Assembly: GCA_028710415.1 (NCBI GenBank)
Contig: JAQTUE010000013.1
Coordinates: forward strand, 62,001 to 126,000
DNA: 64,000 nt
Direction of reading: 5' to 3'
DNA from: Paludibacter sp.
Lineage (GTDB): Bacteria; Bacteroidota; Bacteroidia; Bacteroidales; Paludibacteraceae
In this document: one piece after another, positions 43,280-52,816 of the stretch
Numbering within the stretch: position 1 is the first letter of the stretch
Layout of the letters: every line of letters begins with the position of its first letter
Notes under the pieces: generated by a model
Told to the model about the DNA's origin: nothing
Seen by the model: the letters and a program-made list of their open reading frames with translations, nothing else
Databases searched by the model: none
Translations under genes and position numbers: made by a program

Positions 43280-44491
43280 ATGAACCAAGAAAAAAGCTGG
43301 CATAAGTTTCCGGTACTTTTTAGCCTGTATATTGCCCAATCGATACCCATGAGCTTTTTCTCTACTGTGGTGCCGGTGATTATGCGGCAGGAAAATTATT
43401 CCCTGGGTTCAATTGGCTTGTTGCAACTGACAAAACTCCCCTGGATTCTTAAATTTCTGTGGGCACCTATTATTGATAATAAAACAAAAACGACACGTCA
43501 ACTCAGGAGCTGGATCATTGTTTCGGAGTTGTTTTATGCCATCGTGATACTGAGTATCGGGTTGTTTAATTTACAGACCGACTTTAAGCTGATAGTATTG
43601 TTGATGGTAGTGGCATTTCTGGTATCCGCTACCCAGGATATAGCCGTGGATATTTTTGCCATATTATCCCTGAAACCATCGGAAAGGGGCATTGGCAACA
43701 GCATGCAGTCAGCCGGAAGTTTTATGGGTACTTTTATCGGAACAGGGGTCCTGTTGATAGCCTATCACTATTTCGGATGGACAAATTTACTGTTTCTCTT
43801 AGCCGTATTTGTTGCTTTTGCACTGGTTCCCCTAATGTTATACCGGAAACCCATTCCAGAAGAAAGAGCCCGGAAGCCAAGGGTTACCCTGAAGGACATC
43901 TATCTGTTTCTGTTTGAAAAAGGAAGGCATAAACACATACTGATCCTGGTATTTTATTATGCCGGCAGCATTGGAATACTTACTATGTTGAAACCTTACC
44001 TGGTGGACCTTCATTATAATATTAAGGAAATTGCCCTCATGTCCGGGTTATTTGGTACTTCGATGGCAGCTCTATCGGCTTTTTGCGGCGGATTTGTGAT
44101 TAAGAAAATAGGACGGATTAATTCGTTGTATCTATTCTTAACATTAAGTTTCGCTGCCGCTACTTTCTTCTGGTTCATCTCTCATACCGTTCCATCTGCA
44201 TTGACCCTGTACCTGGCTATTGGCTTATTGTGGGCATCATATGGCTTTTCAACTGTTGCCGTGTATACTATTTCGATGGACCGTGTCCGTGAAGGCAAAG
44301 AAGGGACCGATTTCACCATTCAAATCGTACTCACCCATTTGAGCAGTTTAATAATTGCTGTCATTAGCGGCAAAATAGCCGACCACATTGGCTATACCGG
44401 TTTGTTTGGACTGGAAGCAATGCTTTGTGTGTTTACTTTTGTAATACTGTATTATGGACTCCCAAAAAATAAAGAATATGGAAATCTCTGA
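43280..44491 (+). CDS. MFS permease (AmpG/RhtX-FptX-like)
   Basis: This 403-residue protein has about twelve membrane helices and the PAT/AmpG-type features SFFSTVVPVIMRQ, LTKLPWILKFLWAPIIDN, ATQDIAVDIFAI and GNSMQSAGSFMGTFIGTGVLL. The family includes AmpG and inner-membrane siderophore permeases. Between a TonB receptor and heme synthesis genes, import of an iron chelate or a porphyrin across the inner membrane is more plausible than muropeptide uptake. Its stop overlaps the start of the HemN gene by 14 bases. Confidence 0.82.
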   Translation: MNQEKSWHKFPVLFSLYIAQSIPMSFFSTVVPVIMRQENYSLGSIGLLQLTKLPWILKFLWAPIIDNKTKTTRQLRSWIIVSELFYAIVILSIGLFNLQTDFKLIVLLMVVAFLVSATQDIAVDIFAILSLKPSERGIGNSMQSAGSFMGTFIGTGVLLIAYHYFGWTNLLFLLAVFVAFALVPLMLYRKPIPEERARKPRVTLKDIYLFLFEKGRHKHILILVFYYAGSIGILTMLKPYLVDLHYNIKEIALMSGLFGTSMAALSAFCGGFVIKKIGRINSLYLFLTLSFAAATFFWFISHTVPSALTLYLAIGLLWASYGFSTVAVYTISMDRVREGKEGTDFTIQIVLTHLSSLIIAVISGKIADHIGYTGLFGLEAMLCVFTFVILYYGLPKNKEYGNL

Positions 44492-45857
44492 AGAATTATT
44501 GATAAAATATGATGTGCCGGTACCCCGATACACCAGTTATCCACCAGCCAATTATTTTAAAGACGGGTTTACCGAAAATAACTTTATTGAATTGATGCAG
44601 CTTTCGGAAAGTGAAAACCCGGAACATATTGCCATCTATATTCATATTCCTTTTTGTCAGAAAATATGTTTTTATTGCGGATGTAATGCCAGCCTAATGG
44701 GTAAGGGTAACTTTGTACAACCCTATTTGGCTGCCTTAAGGAAAGAAATGGAAATGGTATTCCGCCATATGGACAAGAACCGCCTGGTATCGCAGATCCA
44801 TTATGGGGGAGGTACCCCAAATTCATTGACAGCAGAAACATTGAAAGAAATCAATGAGTTTATATTCAGCAATTTCAAAATGATCGATAACCCTGAAATT
44901 GCCATAGAATGCAATCCTGCCCATTTGGACCATGACTATATCGATTGCCTGAAAGCAGCAGGATTCAATCGTTTTAGCCTTGGCATACAGGATTTCAATA
45001 CCGTCATCCTTAAACAGGTAAACCGTGATCCTTCCAGGCTGCCGGTGAAAGACCTGATCGACTATATTAAAGAATCAAGGGATGATATATCAGTCAACCT
45101 GGACTTTATTTATGGCTTACCGGGTCAAACCATTGAATCATTTTCAGAAACAATACGGGAAGCAGTGAATCTCAGGCCTGACCGGCTGGTTACTTTCTCG
45201 TATGCGCATGTACCCTGGATTAAAAAGCATCAGGTCATACTGGAAAAACGGGGTCTGCCTGGAGCTGATATTAAAATGAAGATGTTCCTGGCTGCACACG
45301 ATATATTGATTGAAGCCGGGTATATTTCCATTGGCCTGGACCATTATGTATTGCCGGGGGACGAACTGAATGTAGCATTGGAAAACCATCAGCTTCACCG
45401 CAATTTTCAGGGTTATTGTACCAGACGCACCACCAGTGAAGTCTATGCTTTTGGAGTTTCTTCAATAAGCCAGTTGAAAATGGGATATTCACAGAATATA
45501 AAGGATCTTAAAGGATATATTGAAGCCATTGGAAAGAATATGCTGCCATTGGAAAAAGGTTATATTTTATCGGACGAACAAATGATAACGCGCGAAATAA
45601 TCACCGGGTTGATGTGCAATAAGAAAATCAGCTGGCCTGAAATAGCATCAAGGTTAAACGTCACCGAAGACAGGATTAAAAAGAATATCAACCTTGAAAA
45701 AGGCAGCCTGACGGTTTTCGTTAATGATGGATTGCTTGTCGAAACACCCGATCAAATAGAAGTAACAGACAAAGGTTCATTGTTTATACGGAATATTGCT
45801 GCCACATTGGACAAGGGATTCAGTCAAAACGGAAATACATACTCTAAATCAGTATAA
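44478..45857 (+). CDS. hemN: oxygen-independent coproporphyrinogen III dehydrogenase
   Basis: This 459-residue radical-SAM enzyme starts at the ATG at 44478; an in-frame ATG at 44454 is possible. The HemN-specific opening DVPVPRYTSYPPA is present, with the cluster motif Cys60-x3-Cys64-x2-Cys67-x-Cys69, HYGGGTPNSL, ECNPAHLD, SLGIQDFN and YGLPGQT. These marks separate true HemN from HemW-like proteins. It converts coproporphyrinogen III to protoporphyrinogen IX without oxygen, which suits an anaerobe. It lies in an operon with the next two steps. Confidence 0.9.
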   Translation: MEISEELLIKYDVPVPRYTSYPPANYFKDGFTENNFIELMQLSESENPEHIAIYIHIPFCQKICFYCGCNASLMGKGNFVQPYLAALRKEMEMVFRHMDKNRLVSQIHYGGGTPNSLTAETLKEINEFIFSNFKMIDNPEIAIECNPAHLDHDYIDCLKAAGFNRFSLGIQDFNTVILKQVNRDPSRLPVKDLIDYIKESRDDISVNLDFIYGLPGQTIESFSETIREAVNLRPDRLVTFSYAHVPWIKKHQVILEKRGLPGADIKMKMFLAAHDILIEAGYISIGLDHYVLPGDELNVALENHQLHRNFQGYCTRRTTSEVYAFGVSSISQLKMGYSQNIKDLKGYIEAIGKNMLPLEKGYILSDEQMITREIITGLMCNKKISWPEIASRLNVTEDRIKKNINLEKGSLTVFVNDGLLVETPDQIEVTDKGSLFIRNIAATLDKGFSQNGNTYSKSV

Positions 45858-45858
45858 T

Positions 45859-47229
45859 ATGAGTACTAAATCAACAGACATCATCATTATAGGCGCAGGC
45901 CTTACCGGTTTATCCCTGGCGTATTACCTGAAAAAAGCAGGAAAACAGTTTTTACTTCTGGAACAGCAGGATAGAACAGGTGGCGTCATAAATACAGTCA
46001 CTGAAAATGATTTTACCTTTGAAACAGGCCCTAATACAGGAGTGTTGTCATCTCCTGAGCTGGCCGGATTATTTGAAGATTTGCAAGGGAAATGTTCGTT
46101 GGATACTGCCAATACCCAGGCTAAAAAAAGGTACGTCTGGAAAAAAGGAAAATGGAATGCCTTGCCTTCCGGTCTAATTTCAGCCATTAATACCCCTTTA
46201 TTCAGTATGTACGACAAGTTCCGCATACTGGGAGAACCTTTCAGAAAACCAGGGACAGATTGCAATGAAACGATAGCTGAACTGGTAACAAGAAGGCTGG
46301 GGAAAAGCTATCTGGACTATGCCGTTGATCCTTTTATATCCGGTATCTATGCCGGTGACCCGGAAAAATTAGTTACCCGTTATGCTATGCCCAAGCTCTA
46401 TGCCCTGGAACAAAACTATGGCAGTTTTATCCGTGGAGCTATTAAAAAGAAAGGAGAACCTAAAACATTGCTTCAAAAGAAAGCTACCGGAGAGGTGTTT
46501 TCTGTCAAGGGAGGCTTAAAGCAATTAATACTTACCTTGAATGATGAAATAGGAATTGACAATATCCGGACCGGGTGCAAGGAAATAAAAGTGTTACCTC
46601 TTGATGGCGGATTTCAAGTGTCCTATCTGAATACCTCAGGGGAAAGTGTTGACATTACCGCATCCAGGGTTGTAACTACTGTAGGAGGATATGCCTTGCC
46701 AGAATTGCTCCCATTTCTGACGGATGACCTGTTAAAACCATTGGCTAACATGCTTTATGCCGGGGTTGTACAAGTCGTCGCAGGGTTTAAGAACTGGAAT
46801 GGTGCGAAACTGGATGCTTTTGGAGGCCTAATGCCAACCAGGGAAAAGCATGGAATACTTGGAATTTTATTCCCTTCAGCCATTTTTACTGACCGGACGC
46901 CTGAAAGAGGTGGGCTACTTTCTGTATTCCTCGGGGGTGTTAAGAACCCGGGATTAATAAATAAGACAGACAGTGAAATCGAAACCCTGGTATATAAAGA
47001 AATACGTGAAACTATGGGGACAACGGAAAAAGCTGAGTTATTGAAAATTTTCCGTTATAAATACGCCATCCCTCAATATGACATGTCATCCGGTGAAAGA
47101 TTGGCTTCAATTGACAAAATTCAAAGTACTTATCCAGGACTGATTCTGGCAGGAAATATACGCGATGGCATTGGTATGCCTGACCGGGTAAAACAAGCCA
47201 GACAATTGTCAGAACTTTTTATTCCCTGA
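45859..47229 (+). CDS. hemG: protoporphyrinogen oxidase, FAD-dependent HemY type
   Basis: The protein has 456 residues from the ATG at 45859, one base after the HemN stop. A longer frame starting at 45796 overlaps HemN and is rejected. It has the FAD motif IIIIGAGLTGLSLAYYL (Gly12, 14, 17), EQQDRTGGVI, the ETGPNTGVL block and the C-terminal PGLILAGNIRDGIGMPDRVKQARQL second FAD motif. It matches the HemY-type protoporphyrinogen oxidases, often labelled hemG in Bacteroidota. It oxidises protoporphyrinogen IX to protoporphyrin IX. This type usually uses oxygen, so in an anaerobe another electron acceptor must serve. Confidence 0.87.
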   Translation: MSTKSTDIIIIGAGLTGLSLAYYLKKAGKQFLLLEQQDRTGGVINTVTENDFTFETGPNTGVLSSPELAGLFEDLQGKCSLDTANTQAKKRYVWKKGKWNALPSGLISAINTPLFSMYDKFRILGEPFRKPGTDCNETIAELVTRRLGKSYLDYAVDPFISGIYAGDPEKLVTRYAMPKLYALEQNYGSFIRGAIKKKGEPKTLLQKKATGEVFSVKGGLKQLILTLNDEIGIDNIRTGCKEIKVLPLDGGFQVSYLNTSGESVDITASRVVTTVGGYALPELLPFLTDDLLKPLANMLYAGVVQVVAGFKNWNGAKLDAFGGLMPTREKHGILGILFPSAIFTDRTPERGGLLSVFLGGVKNPGLINKTDSEIETLVYKEIRETMGTTEKAELLKIFRYKYAIPQYDMSSGERLASIDKIQSTYPGLILAGNIRDGIGMPDRVKQARQLSELFIP

Positions 47230-47232
47230 AGC

Positions 47233-48234
47233 ATGAAAAAGAAGCTGATTTTATTGGTCAATGTAGGTACTCCTGAAAAGCCCAATGTGAAATACGTAGG
47301 CAAATACCTCTTGCAATTTCTAAATGACAGAAGAGTGATCGATCTTCCCTGGTTAATGCAAAAGATATTGGTAAATCTTATCATAGTGCCATTCAGGGTA
47401 ACAAAATCAGTAAAGCTTTATAAAGAATTATGGACCGTGAAGGGTTCCCCATTGTACTTTTATCAGAAAAGCCTGGTATCGAAACTTCAAATAAAGCTGA
47501 AAGATGAATATACAGTTGTGGGAGCTATGCGCTATGGCACCCCCTCGTTGAAGAAAATACTGGATCAGGTAAAGAATGAACATTTTGATGAAATCAGGGT
47601 TTTACCACTGTATCCTCAATTTGCCTCATCAACCACAGGTTCGGTTCATGAGTTTGTAATGTCTGAGATAAGCAACTGGGAGGTTATACCGGAAGTACGT
47701 TTTATTTCACAGTTTTATTCGCATCCGGCTTATATAAAAGCATTTACCGAACGGATAAAGTCATACCACCCGGAGAATTTTGATCAGGTATTATTTTCAT
47801 TCCATGGATTGCCGGTGCGCCAGGTTAAAAAGGCACATCCTGTTGTAAATCCTGATGTATGTGATTGCGAAAGAATGATGCCGGAACATGGACGTTTTTG
47901 TTATAAAGCAACTTGCTTTGATACGTCCAGACTATTGGCAAAAAAAATAAATATCTCACAAGAGAATTATACAACTACCTTTCAATCGAGGTTTTCGAAC
48001 AACTGGCTAGCCCCGTTTACTGATGTAGTATTAGATGAAGCCTTATCGAAAGGTCAACGGAAGATACTTATTGTTGCCCCTTCATTTGTAACAGATTGCC
48101 TTGAAACAACTGTTGAAATAGAAAAGACATACAAACAAGCTTTCATTAAGTCAGGCGGGGAAGAGCTCGTGATGGTCGAAAGTTTAAACGATACGGATGA
48201 GTGGGTTGATGCACTCATTGAAATCTTGCAGTGA
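47233..48234 (+). CDS. hemH: ferrochelatase
   Basis: This 333-residue protein, 3 bases after the oxidase gene, inserts iron into protoporphyrin IX. The catalytic pair is visible as SFHGLP with His191 and DCLETTVEIE with Glu291. Other family marks are LLVNVGTPEKP, GSPL, AMRYGTP, LPLYPQFASSTTGS and FQSRFSNNWL. Four cysteines (210, 212, 223, 228) near the active site may hold an iron-sulfur cluster, as in some bacterial and animal enzymes. With HemN and the oxidase it completes the last three steps of heme synthesis; earlier steps are absent here. Confidence 0.92.
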   Translation: MKKKLILLVNVGTPEKPNVKYVGKYLLQFLNDRRVIDLPWLMQKILVNLIIVPFRVTKSVKLYKELWTVKGSPLYFYQKSLVSKLQIKLKDEYTVVGAMRYGTPSLKKILDQVKNEHFDEIRVLPLYPQFASSTTGSVHEFVMSEISNWEVIPEVRFISQFYSHPAYIKAFTERIKSYHPENFDQVLFSFHGLPVRQVKKAHPVVNPDVCDCERMMPEHGRFCYKATCFDTSRLLAKKINISQENYTTTFQSRFSNNWLAPFTDVVLDEALSKGQRKILIVAPSFVTDCLETTVEIEKTYKQAFIKSGGEELVMVESLNDTDEWVDALIEILQ

Positions 48235-48293
48235 TCTTTAAATTGTAAATGATGAATGTACAAACTAAATATCCCAATTAATAATTACTTTTT

Positions 48294-48641
48294 ATGTTGA
48301 TGTTTCAGAACGGTTTATTAGCTACTTTTATCCCTGAGATCCTAATGGTCTTAGGGTTCGTTCTGTGCATACTCACCGCCGGTTTCCAATCACACAATTC
48401 AACGGTAGAACATGCTCAACCCATAGTTCAGATTTCGAACTATGAACCTCAGCAAGTATCTTCCTATCAGCTTACGTACCGGGATTTTCAGGTTGAAGTA
48501 GAAATAATTGAAGAAAACAGGCAACTCCAGCCTTATTTTAAAGTTAAAGATACCAACATTGCTTACGAATCGCCTTTTTCTACTTCAGATGGCTTAAGCT
48601 TTGTAGATTTTTCACGTCCCCCACCCAGCTTAGTTTTATAA
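48294..48641 (+). CDS. 115-residue single-helix membrane protein paired with a TonB receptor (copy 2)
   Basis: Paralogue of the protein at 40517. Residues 1-40 (MLMFQNGLLATFIPEIL...VEH) are identical, then the middle (about residues 68-87) differs strongly, and the end ESPFSTSDGLSFVDFSRPPP is again nearly identical. The DNA identity starts about 20 bases before the ATG (AATTAATAATTACTTT). One hydrophobic helix lies at residues 8-31. The conserved ends and variable centre suggest that helix and tail make common contacts while the centre is receptor-specific. No family is recognised. It follows ferrochelatase by 59 bases and precedes a second TonB receptor. Confidence 0.75.
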   Translation: MLMFQNGLLATFIPEILMVLGFVLCILTAGFQSHNSTVEHAQPIVQISNYEPQQVSSYQLTYRDFQVEVEIIEENRQLQPYFKVKDTNIAYESPFSTSDGLSFVDFSRPPPSLVL

Positions 48642-48760
48642 ATAAATCAATCGAATATTGATTTCCATTCTGAACATTTAATTTCGTTCAGAATTCAAGG
48701 TGTGTCTGTCATTCAGGCACTCTGTATATTCCTATTTATTAAACAAAACTGAAAAATAAA

Positions 48761-51001
48761 ATGAAAAAGCAACTTATTTTATCTGCTCTTGTCTCATTTT
48801 GCCTTATCACCGTGGCACAAACTCAAGATGATACGACCCGTGTTGTCAGACTAAATGAAGTGGTGATCAATTCACTGAAAGAAACTTCGCCTCAACAAAC
48901 GCCGGTATCCTGCACTGTCCTGAATTCTAAACTGATCAATTCAGCGCAAATTACCAGTATCAGGGATTTAAGCGGACAGGTACCAAACTTCTTTATTCCT
49001 AATTATGGGTCGGCTATGTCCACCACTTCGTATATCCGTGGAATCGGATCGCGCAATAGCGGACAATCCATGGGATTATATGTGGATAATGTCCCTTATC
49101 TGGATAAATCAACCTTTGACTTCGATTTCTTCGATATTAAACAAATTGAAGTATTGCGCGGCTCCCAGGGAACATTGTACGGTAGAAATGCTGAAGGTGG
49201 TATTGTGAATATCTATACCCTTTCACCATTTAATTATCAGGGTACTAAATTATCTTTTTCAGCCGGAAACTATGGTTTCCTGAATGCTAAAGTATCACAT
49301 TATGCAAAGTTGAGTGATAAATTTGGACTTTCGATAGGTGGTTTTTACAATCACGATGATGGATTTTTGATCAATCAATTCACCAAGAAATCACAGAATG
49401 CAACTACTTCGGCCGGTGGAAGATTGAAACTTGACTGGAATATAACGCCTGATTTTAGAGCTCAGTATTCCACTAATTTTGATTATGTAGATCAAACTGC
49501 TTTCCCATACGGTGCCTACAATGATTCAACCAAAAAAACAGCTCTTCCAAATTATAATGACCCGGGCACTTATACCCGTACAACCCTTACCAACAGTTTG
49601 TTTTTTCAATATAAAACCAAAGACGTTGTGTTGAGTTCTACAACTTCCCATCAATATTTTAAGGATGATATGAAGTTGGATAATGACTTTACCACCTATT
49701 CCTTTTTTGCATTGGAGCAAGCTCAAAAGCAAAATGCATTGAATGAGGAGATTATCCTGCGATCGAATTCCAAAAGTAATTACCAATGGAGCTTTGGAGC
49801 AACCGGATTTTTACAACAGCTGGATATTAATGCTCCTTTTTACATGGAAAGCGATGGAATCAAATACATGATCCAGCCTTCGTTTACACCCATGGGGATG
49901 ACAATTACCGATGCTGTATTAAAAACACCAGGCCAATACAATACAAAAACCACCGGTGGAGCACTTTTTCATCAATCGACTTATAACAATTTATTCGTGG
50001 ATGGGCTATCAATTACTGCCGGTTTGCGTGTTGATTACGAAAAGATTGATCTGGATTACAATACGGGAAGTGCTATGCATGTAAAAATCGGTCCTTCAAT
50101 CGTTTTATTTGCCGACACATTAAAAGATAACCTATCCATTCATTTTTCAGAGTTAATGCCTAAGGTAGCTTTAAAATACGAATGGAGTAACCGTCAGTTT
50201 GTATATGCAAATGTTTCACGTGGTTACAAGGCAGGAGGTTATAATGTCCAGATGTTTGCCGATTTAGTGGATAAAGGAATGAGCAATCCTCAGGCTACAA
50301 AAAAAGATGTTATCCTGAATACTATTTCTTACAAACCCGAATATAGCTGGAATTACGAACTGGGTGGCCAGTGCCTGTCGTTTAATAATCATTTAAAATC
50401 GAGCATTACCTTGTTTTATATTGATATCAGCGACTTGCAACTTACACAGTTTGTACCCAAGGGGCTTGGTCGAAAGATTTCAAATGCTGGCCAGGCAACC
50501 AGTAAAGGCGTTGAATTAGCTTTTGATGCAGACCTGAGAAGTGGCTTCAGTGCAACATTAAATTATGGATATTCCAATGCTACTTTTACTACTTACTCTG
50601 ATTCTGTTCGAACAATGGATAAAGTAACTCATAAATACGTAAGTAAAGAAGTGAATTATAAAGGGAATTTTGTTCCTTATGCACCTCAAAATACCTTGAG
50701 CCTGAGTGCAAATTATGAACACAGGTTTAAGAATGCATGTATTGACCAAATCATGGCCAGCGTCCAGTATACCGGAATTGGTAAAATCTACTGGAGGGAA
50801 GACAATAAATTATCACAGGATTTTTATTCGTTGGTAAATGCCAAAGTAGGAGTGACCAAGGGTGCCTTTGGCCTCGAAGTATGGGCTAAAAACCTGCTTG
50901 ATACCAAATACAATGCTTTCTACTTTGATTCATCAGGAAGTACCTTTTTCCAGGTAGGAAGACCTGTTGAATTTGGTGCAACACTGAAAGTGGAATTTTA
51001 A
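48761..51001 (+). CDS. TonB-dependent outer-membrane receptor (copy 2)
   Basis: This 746-residue protein has a signal peptide (MKKQLILSALVSFCLITVAQTQ) and the TonB-box-like VVRLNEVVINSLKE. The plug carries SYIRGIGSRNSGQSMGLYVDNVPYLDKSTFDFDFFDIKQIEVLRGSQG..., and a long barrel ends VEFGATLKVEF. It is a paralogue of the receptor at 41174: the plug blocks FIRGIGSR, LYVDHVPY and FDFDFFDLERIEVLRG all have counterparts. It probably imports a different or related chelate. A terminator follows. Both receptors lie immediately after a copy of the 115-residue membrane protein. Confidence 0.88.
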   Translation: MKKQLILSALVSFCLITVAQTQDDTTRVVRLNEVVINSLKETSPQQTPVSCTVLNSKLINSAQITSIRDLSGQVPNFFIPNYGSAMSTTSYIRGIGSRNSGQSMGLYVDNVPYLDKSTFDFDFFDIKQIEVLRGSQGTLYGRNAEGGIVNIYTLSPFNYQGTKLSFSAGNYGFLNAKVSHYAKLSDKFGLSIGGFYNHDDGFLINQFTKKSQNATTSAGGRLKLDWNITPDFRAQYSTNFDYVDQTAFPYGAYNDSTKKTALPNYNDPGTYTRTTLTNSLFFQYKTKDVVLSSTTSHQYFKDDMKLDNDFTTYSFFALEQAQKQNALNEEIILRSNSKSNYQWSFGATGFLQQLDINAPFYMESDGIKYMIQPSFTPMGMTITDAVLKTPGQYNTKTTGGALFHQSTYNNLFVDGLSITAGLRVDYEKIDLDYNTGSAMHVKIGPSIVLFADTLKDNLSIHFSELMPKVALKYEWSNRQFVYANVSRGYKAGGYNVQMFADLVDKGMSNPQATKKDVILNTISYKPEYSWNYELGGQCLSFNNHLKSSITLFYIDISDLQLTQFVPKGLGRKISNAGQATSKGVELAFDADLRSGFSATLNYGYSNATFTTYSDSVRTMDKVTHKYVSKEVNYKGNFVPYAPQNTLSLSANYEHRFKNACIDQIMASVQYTGIGKIYWREDNKLSQDFYSLVNAKVGVTKGAFGLEVWAKNLLDTKYNAFYFDSSGSTFFQVGRPVEFGATLKVEF

Positions 51002-51058
51002 TGTATAAATACATTGATCTGTTGATGAGAGCAATGAGCTGATATCAACATACAACAT

Positions 51059-51102
51059 TAAAACCGGGTTAACTTCAATATTGAAAGTTTACCCGGTTTT
51101 AA
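51059..51102 (+). terminator. terminator after the second TonB receptor
   Basis: AAACCGGGT arms (imperfect inner pairing) enclose a TTCAATATTGAA loop and end in TTTT. It closes the heme/TonB island. Confidence 0.75.
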
Positions 51103-51171
51103 TGTATTTGAGTTTGTATAAATTGATAAGTTTTTTGATTAAAAAACAGTGTATTAGTATTTGTCACTTAA

Positions 51172-51297
51172 AGACCTCTATCCCTAACCCTTTCTCCCAA
51201 GGAGAAAGGGAATCCGGTTATAGAATAAAGAGTTGCATCTCATTAATCGCACTCAGCAAAGTCCCTCTCCTTCGGAGATGGATTTAGGGAGAGGTCT
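51172..51297. repeat. palindromic intergenic element with AGACCTCT ends
   Basis: AGACCTCTATCCCTAA on the left faces TTTAGGGAGAGGTCT on the right, with two inner hairpins (CCCTTTCTCC-CAA-GGAGAAAGGG and CCCTCTCCTTCGG-type). Part of it recurs at about 21850-21882. It has no gene. Confidence 0.6.
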
Positions 51298-51373
51298 GTA
51301 AATTAATAATATAGTATTTAAATCAGAATAAACTCTATTATAGATTTTGTACCTTTTGTTTAAATTTTGCCTG

Positions 51374-52195
51374 TCATTGTTTCCCTTCAAATACACCGAT
51401 CCCGAACAAGGCATAATCGTATTTGATAGGATCTGAAGAATTGAAGGAGCGTAGAACGGATGTTATTTCCTCAACAGCTTTCCAGTCATTCTGTTTGCGT
51501 TCGAGTAATCCCAACCCCCGGGCCACTTCACCTGAATGAATATCAAGTGGAAGCATTAAAGCAGAAGCAGGGATTTTCTGCCAAAGTCCGAAATCAACTT
51601 CATTATCATCATTACGCACCATCCATCGCAGGAACATGTTAAGCCTTTTGGCAGAAGAGTTGGCTGTCACATCCGAAACGTGTTTCCGGATTCGATTGGC
51701 ATGGGGAATGGACAAAAAGACATTTCTGAAATGCTTTAAGGCACCATATATGCTCTCATCTGCAATGTATCCGGTGGTGAAAACGTCTTCTAGTCCCTGA
51801 TAATGGAGATAAATGTTACGCAATGAATCGAAGAAATAAAGGCAATCGTCGCCATTAAAGGTACGGTGTACGAAATCTTTTACTCGTCTAAAATCAGGAT
51901 TAGTGATGGCTTCACCCGAAGTGAAGCCGTCACTAAATACCGGAGTATCCATCAGAAATTCATAGGGGGAATTGTCCATTAACTCCATGAGCCGGTTGGC
52001 ATTGTTGATAATGCTCTTACGTTGTCCCCATGAAATGGTGGCAGTAAGAAAAGCCGCAATTTCAATATCTTCTTTCCTTGAAAAACGGTGTGGAATCTGA
52101 ATAGGGTCGGATTGAATAAAATCCAGGCTGTTATATTGATTGACCCTTGAATCGAGCAGGTATTTTATATCCTGAAGCGTATCGGAATTCATCAT
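51374..52195 (-). CDS. TIGR02757 family protein (DUF2400)
   Basis: This 273-residue protein has the family pattern: DPIQIPHRFSRKEDIEIAAFLTATISWGQRKSIINN, RTFNGDDC, AKRLNMFLRWMVR, DFGLWQKIPASALMLPLDIHSGEVARGLGLL and DPIKYDYALFGIGV. The function is unknown; the family has been compared with DNA glycosylase-like helical proteins. It overlaps the lipoate ligase gene by 4 bases and is the last gene of the dehydrogenase operon, though a functional link to it is not evident. Confidence 0.88.
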   Translation of the reverse strand: MMNSDTLQDIKYLLDSRVNQYNSLDFIQSDPIQIPHRFSRKEDIEIAAFLTATISWGQRKSIINNANRLMELMDNSPYEFLMDTPVFSDGFTSGEAITNPDFRRVKDFVHRTFNGDDCLYFFDSLRNIYLHYQGLEDVFTTGYIADESIYGALKHFRNVFLSIPHANRIRKHVSDVTANSSAKRLNMFLRWMVRNDDNEVDFGLWQKIPASALMLPLDIHSGEVARGLGLLERKQNDWKAVEEITSVLRSFNSSDPIKYDYALFGIGVFEGKQ

Positions 52196-52806
52196 ATCCC
52201 AAACGATCTTTCGAAAGAGATAGAGAGTTCATTCTCCAACTGATGGTAACTCCTGGTATATCCTATTTCCTTGAGTGATGTTACAAATTCGGAATGCGAC
52301 CTGCCCTGACGGTAATCGGGTTCCTTAGTCGGATGTTTCAGGTATTTCTCGAAGGTTGACGAAGGCTCCCCCATATTCAGGACCGCATGGTACAACAGTG
52401 CATCTTTACTGCGGTAAATTGCGGAGCCTAATATCTTTTTACCTGAAATTGCAATGTCCGAGATCCCCCTCATGGACAGATTATTAATTCCTACCTTTTC
52501 GATGGCAGAAATGATCAGTTTATTTATATCCAGAAATACATCTTTGGGGTGCAGCGTGTTCTTGTCAAAAAACACGGCAGCAATAATAATATTATTGGGA
52601 GTCAGCATGACCGTTTGACCACCGGATGGCCTTTTTAATACCGTGATATTGTCTTTGATCACTGTATCGAGGTTTAAAGCCATTTCAGGGTTGTTAGAGG
52701 CCCCAAGTACAATATAGACTTTGTCAGGAGTCCATATCAGGAATTGGTTTGACTTTTGTTTTAGCAACTCGATGTCCGGAAGATTGTATTTTGAAGCAAT
52801 AAACAT
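52192..52806 (-). CDS. lipoate-protein ligase
   Basis: This 204-residue protein is shorter than full LplA and corresponds to the catalytic domain without the accessory C-terminal part. Motifs: VLKRPSGGQTVML (lipoyl-AMP binding loop), FLDINKLI, and GISDIAISGKKILGSA with the Lys that contacts lipoyl-AMP. It would attach lipoate or octanoate to the E2 subunit encoded two genes upstream, which explains its place in the operon. It starts 10 bases after the E3-like gene and overlaps the next gene by 4 bases. Confidence 0.85.
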   Translation of the reverse strand: MFIASKYNLPDIELLKQKSNQFLIWTPDKVYIVLGASNNPEMALNLDTVIKDNITVLKRPSGGQTVMLTPNNIIIAAVFFDKNTLHPKDVFLDINKLIISAIEKVGINNLSMRGISDIAISGKKILGSAIYRSKDALLYHAVLNMGEPSSTFEKYLKHPTKEPDYRQGRSHSEFVTSLKEIGYTRSYHQLENELSISFERSFGI

Positions 52807-52816
52807 ACACTATTGG

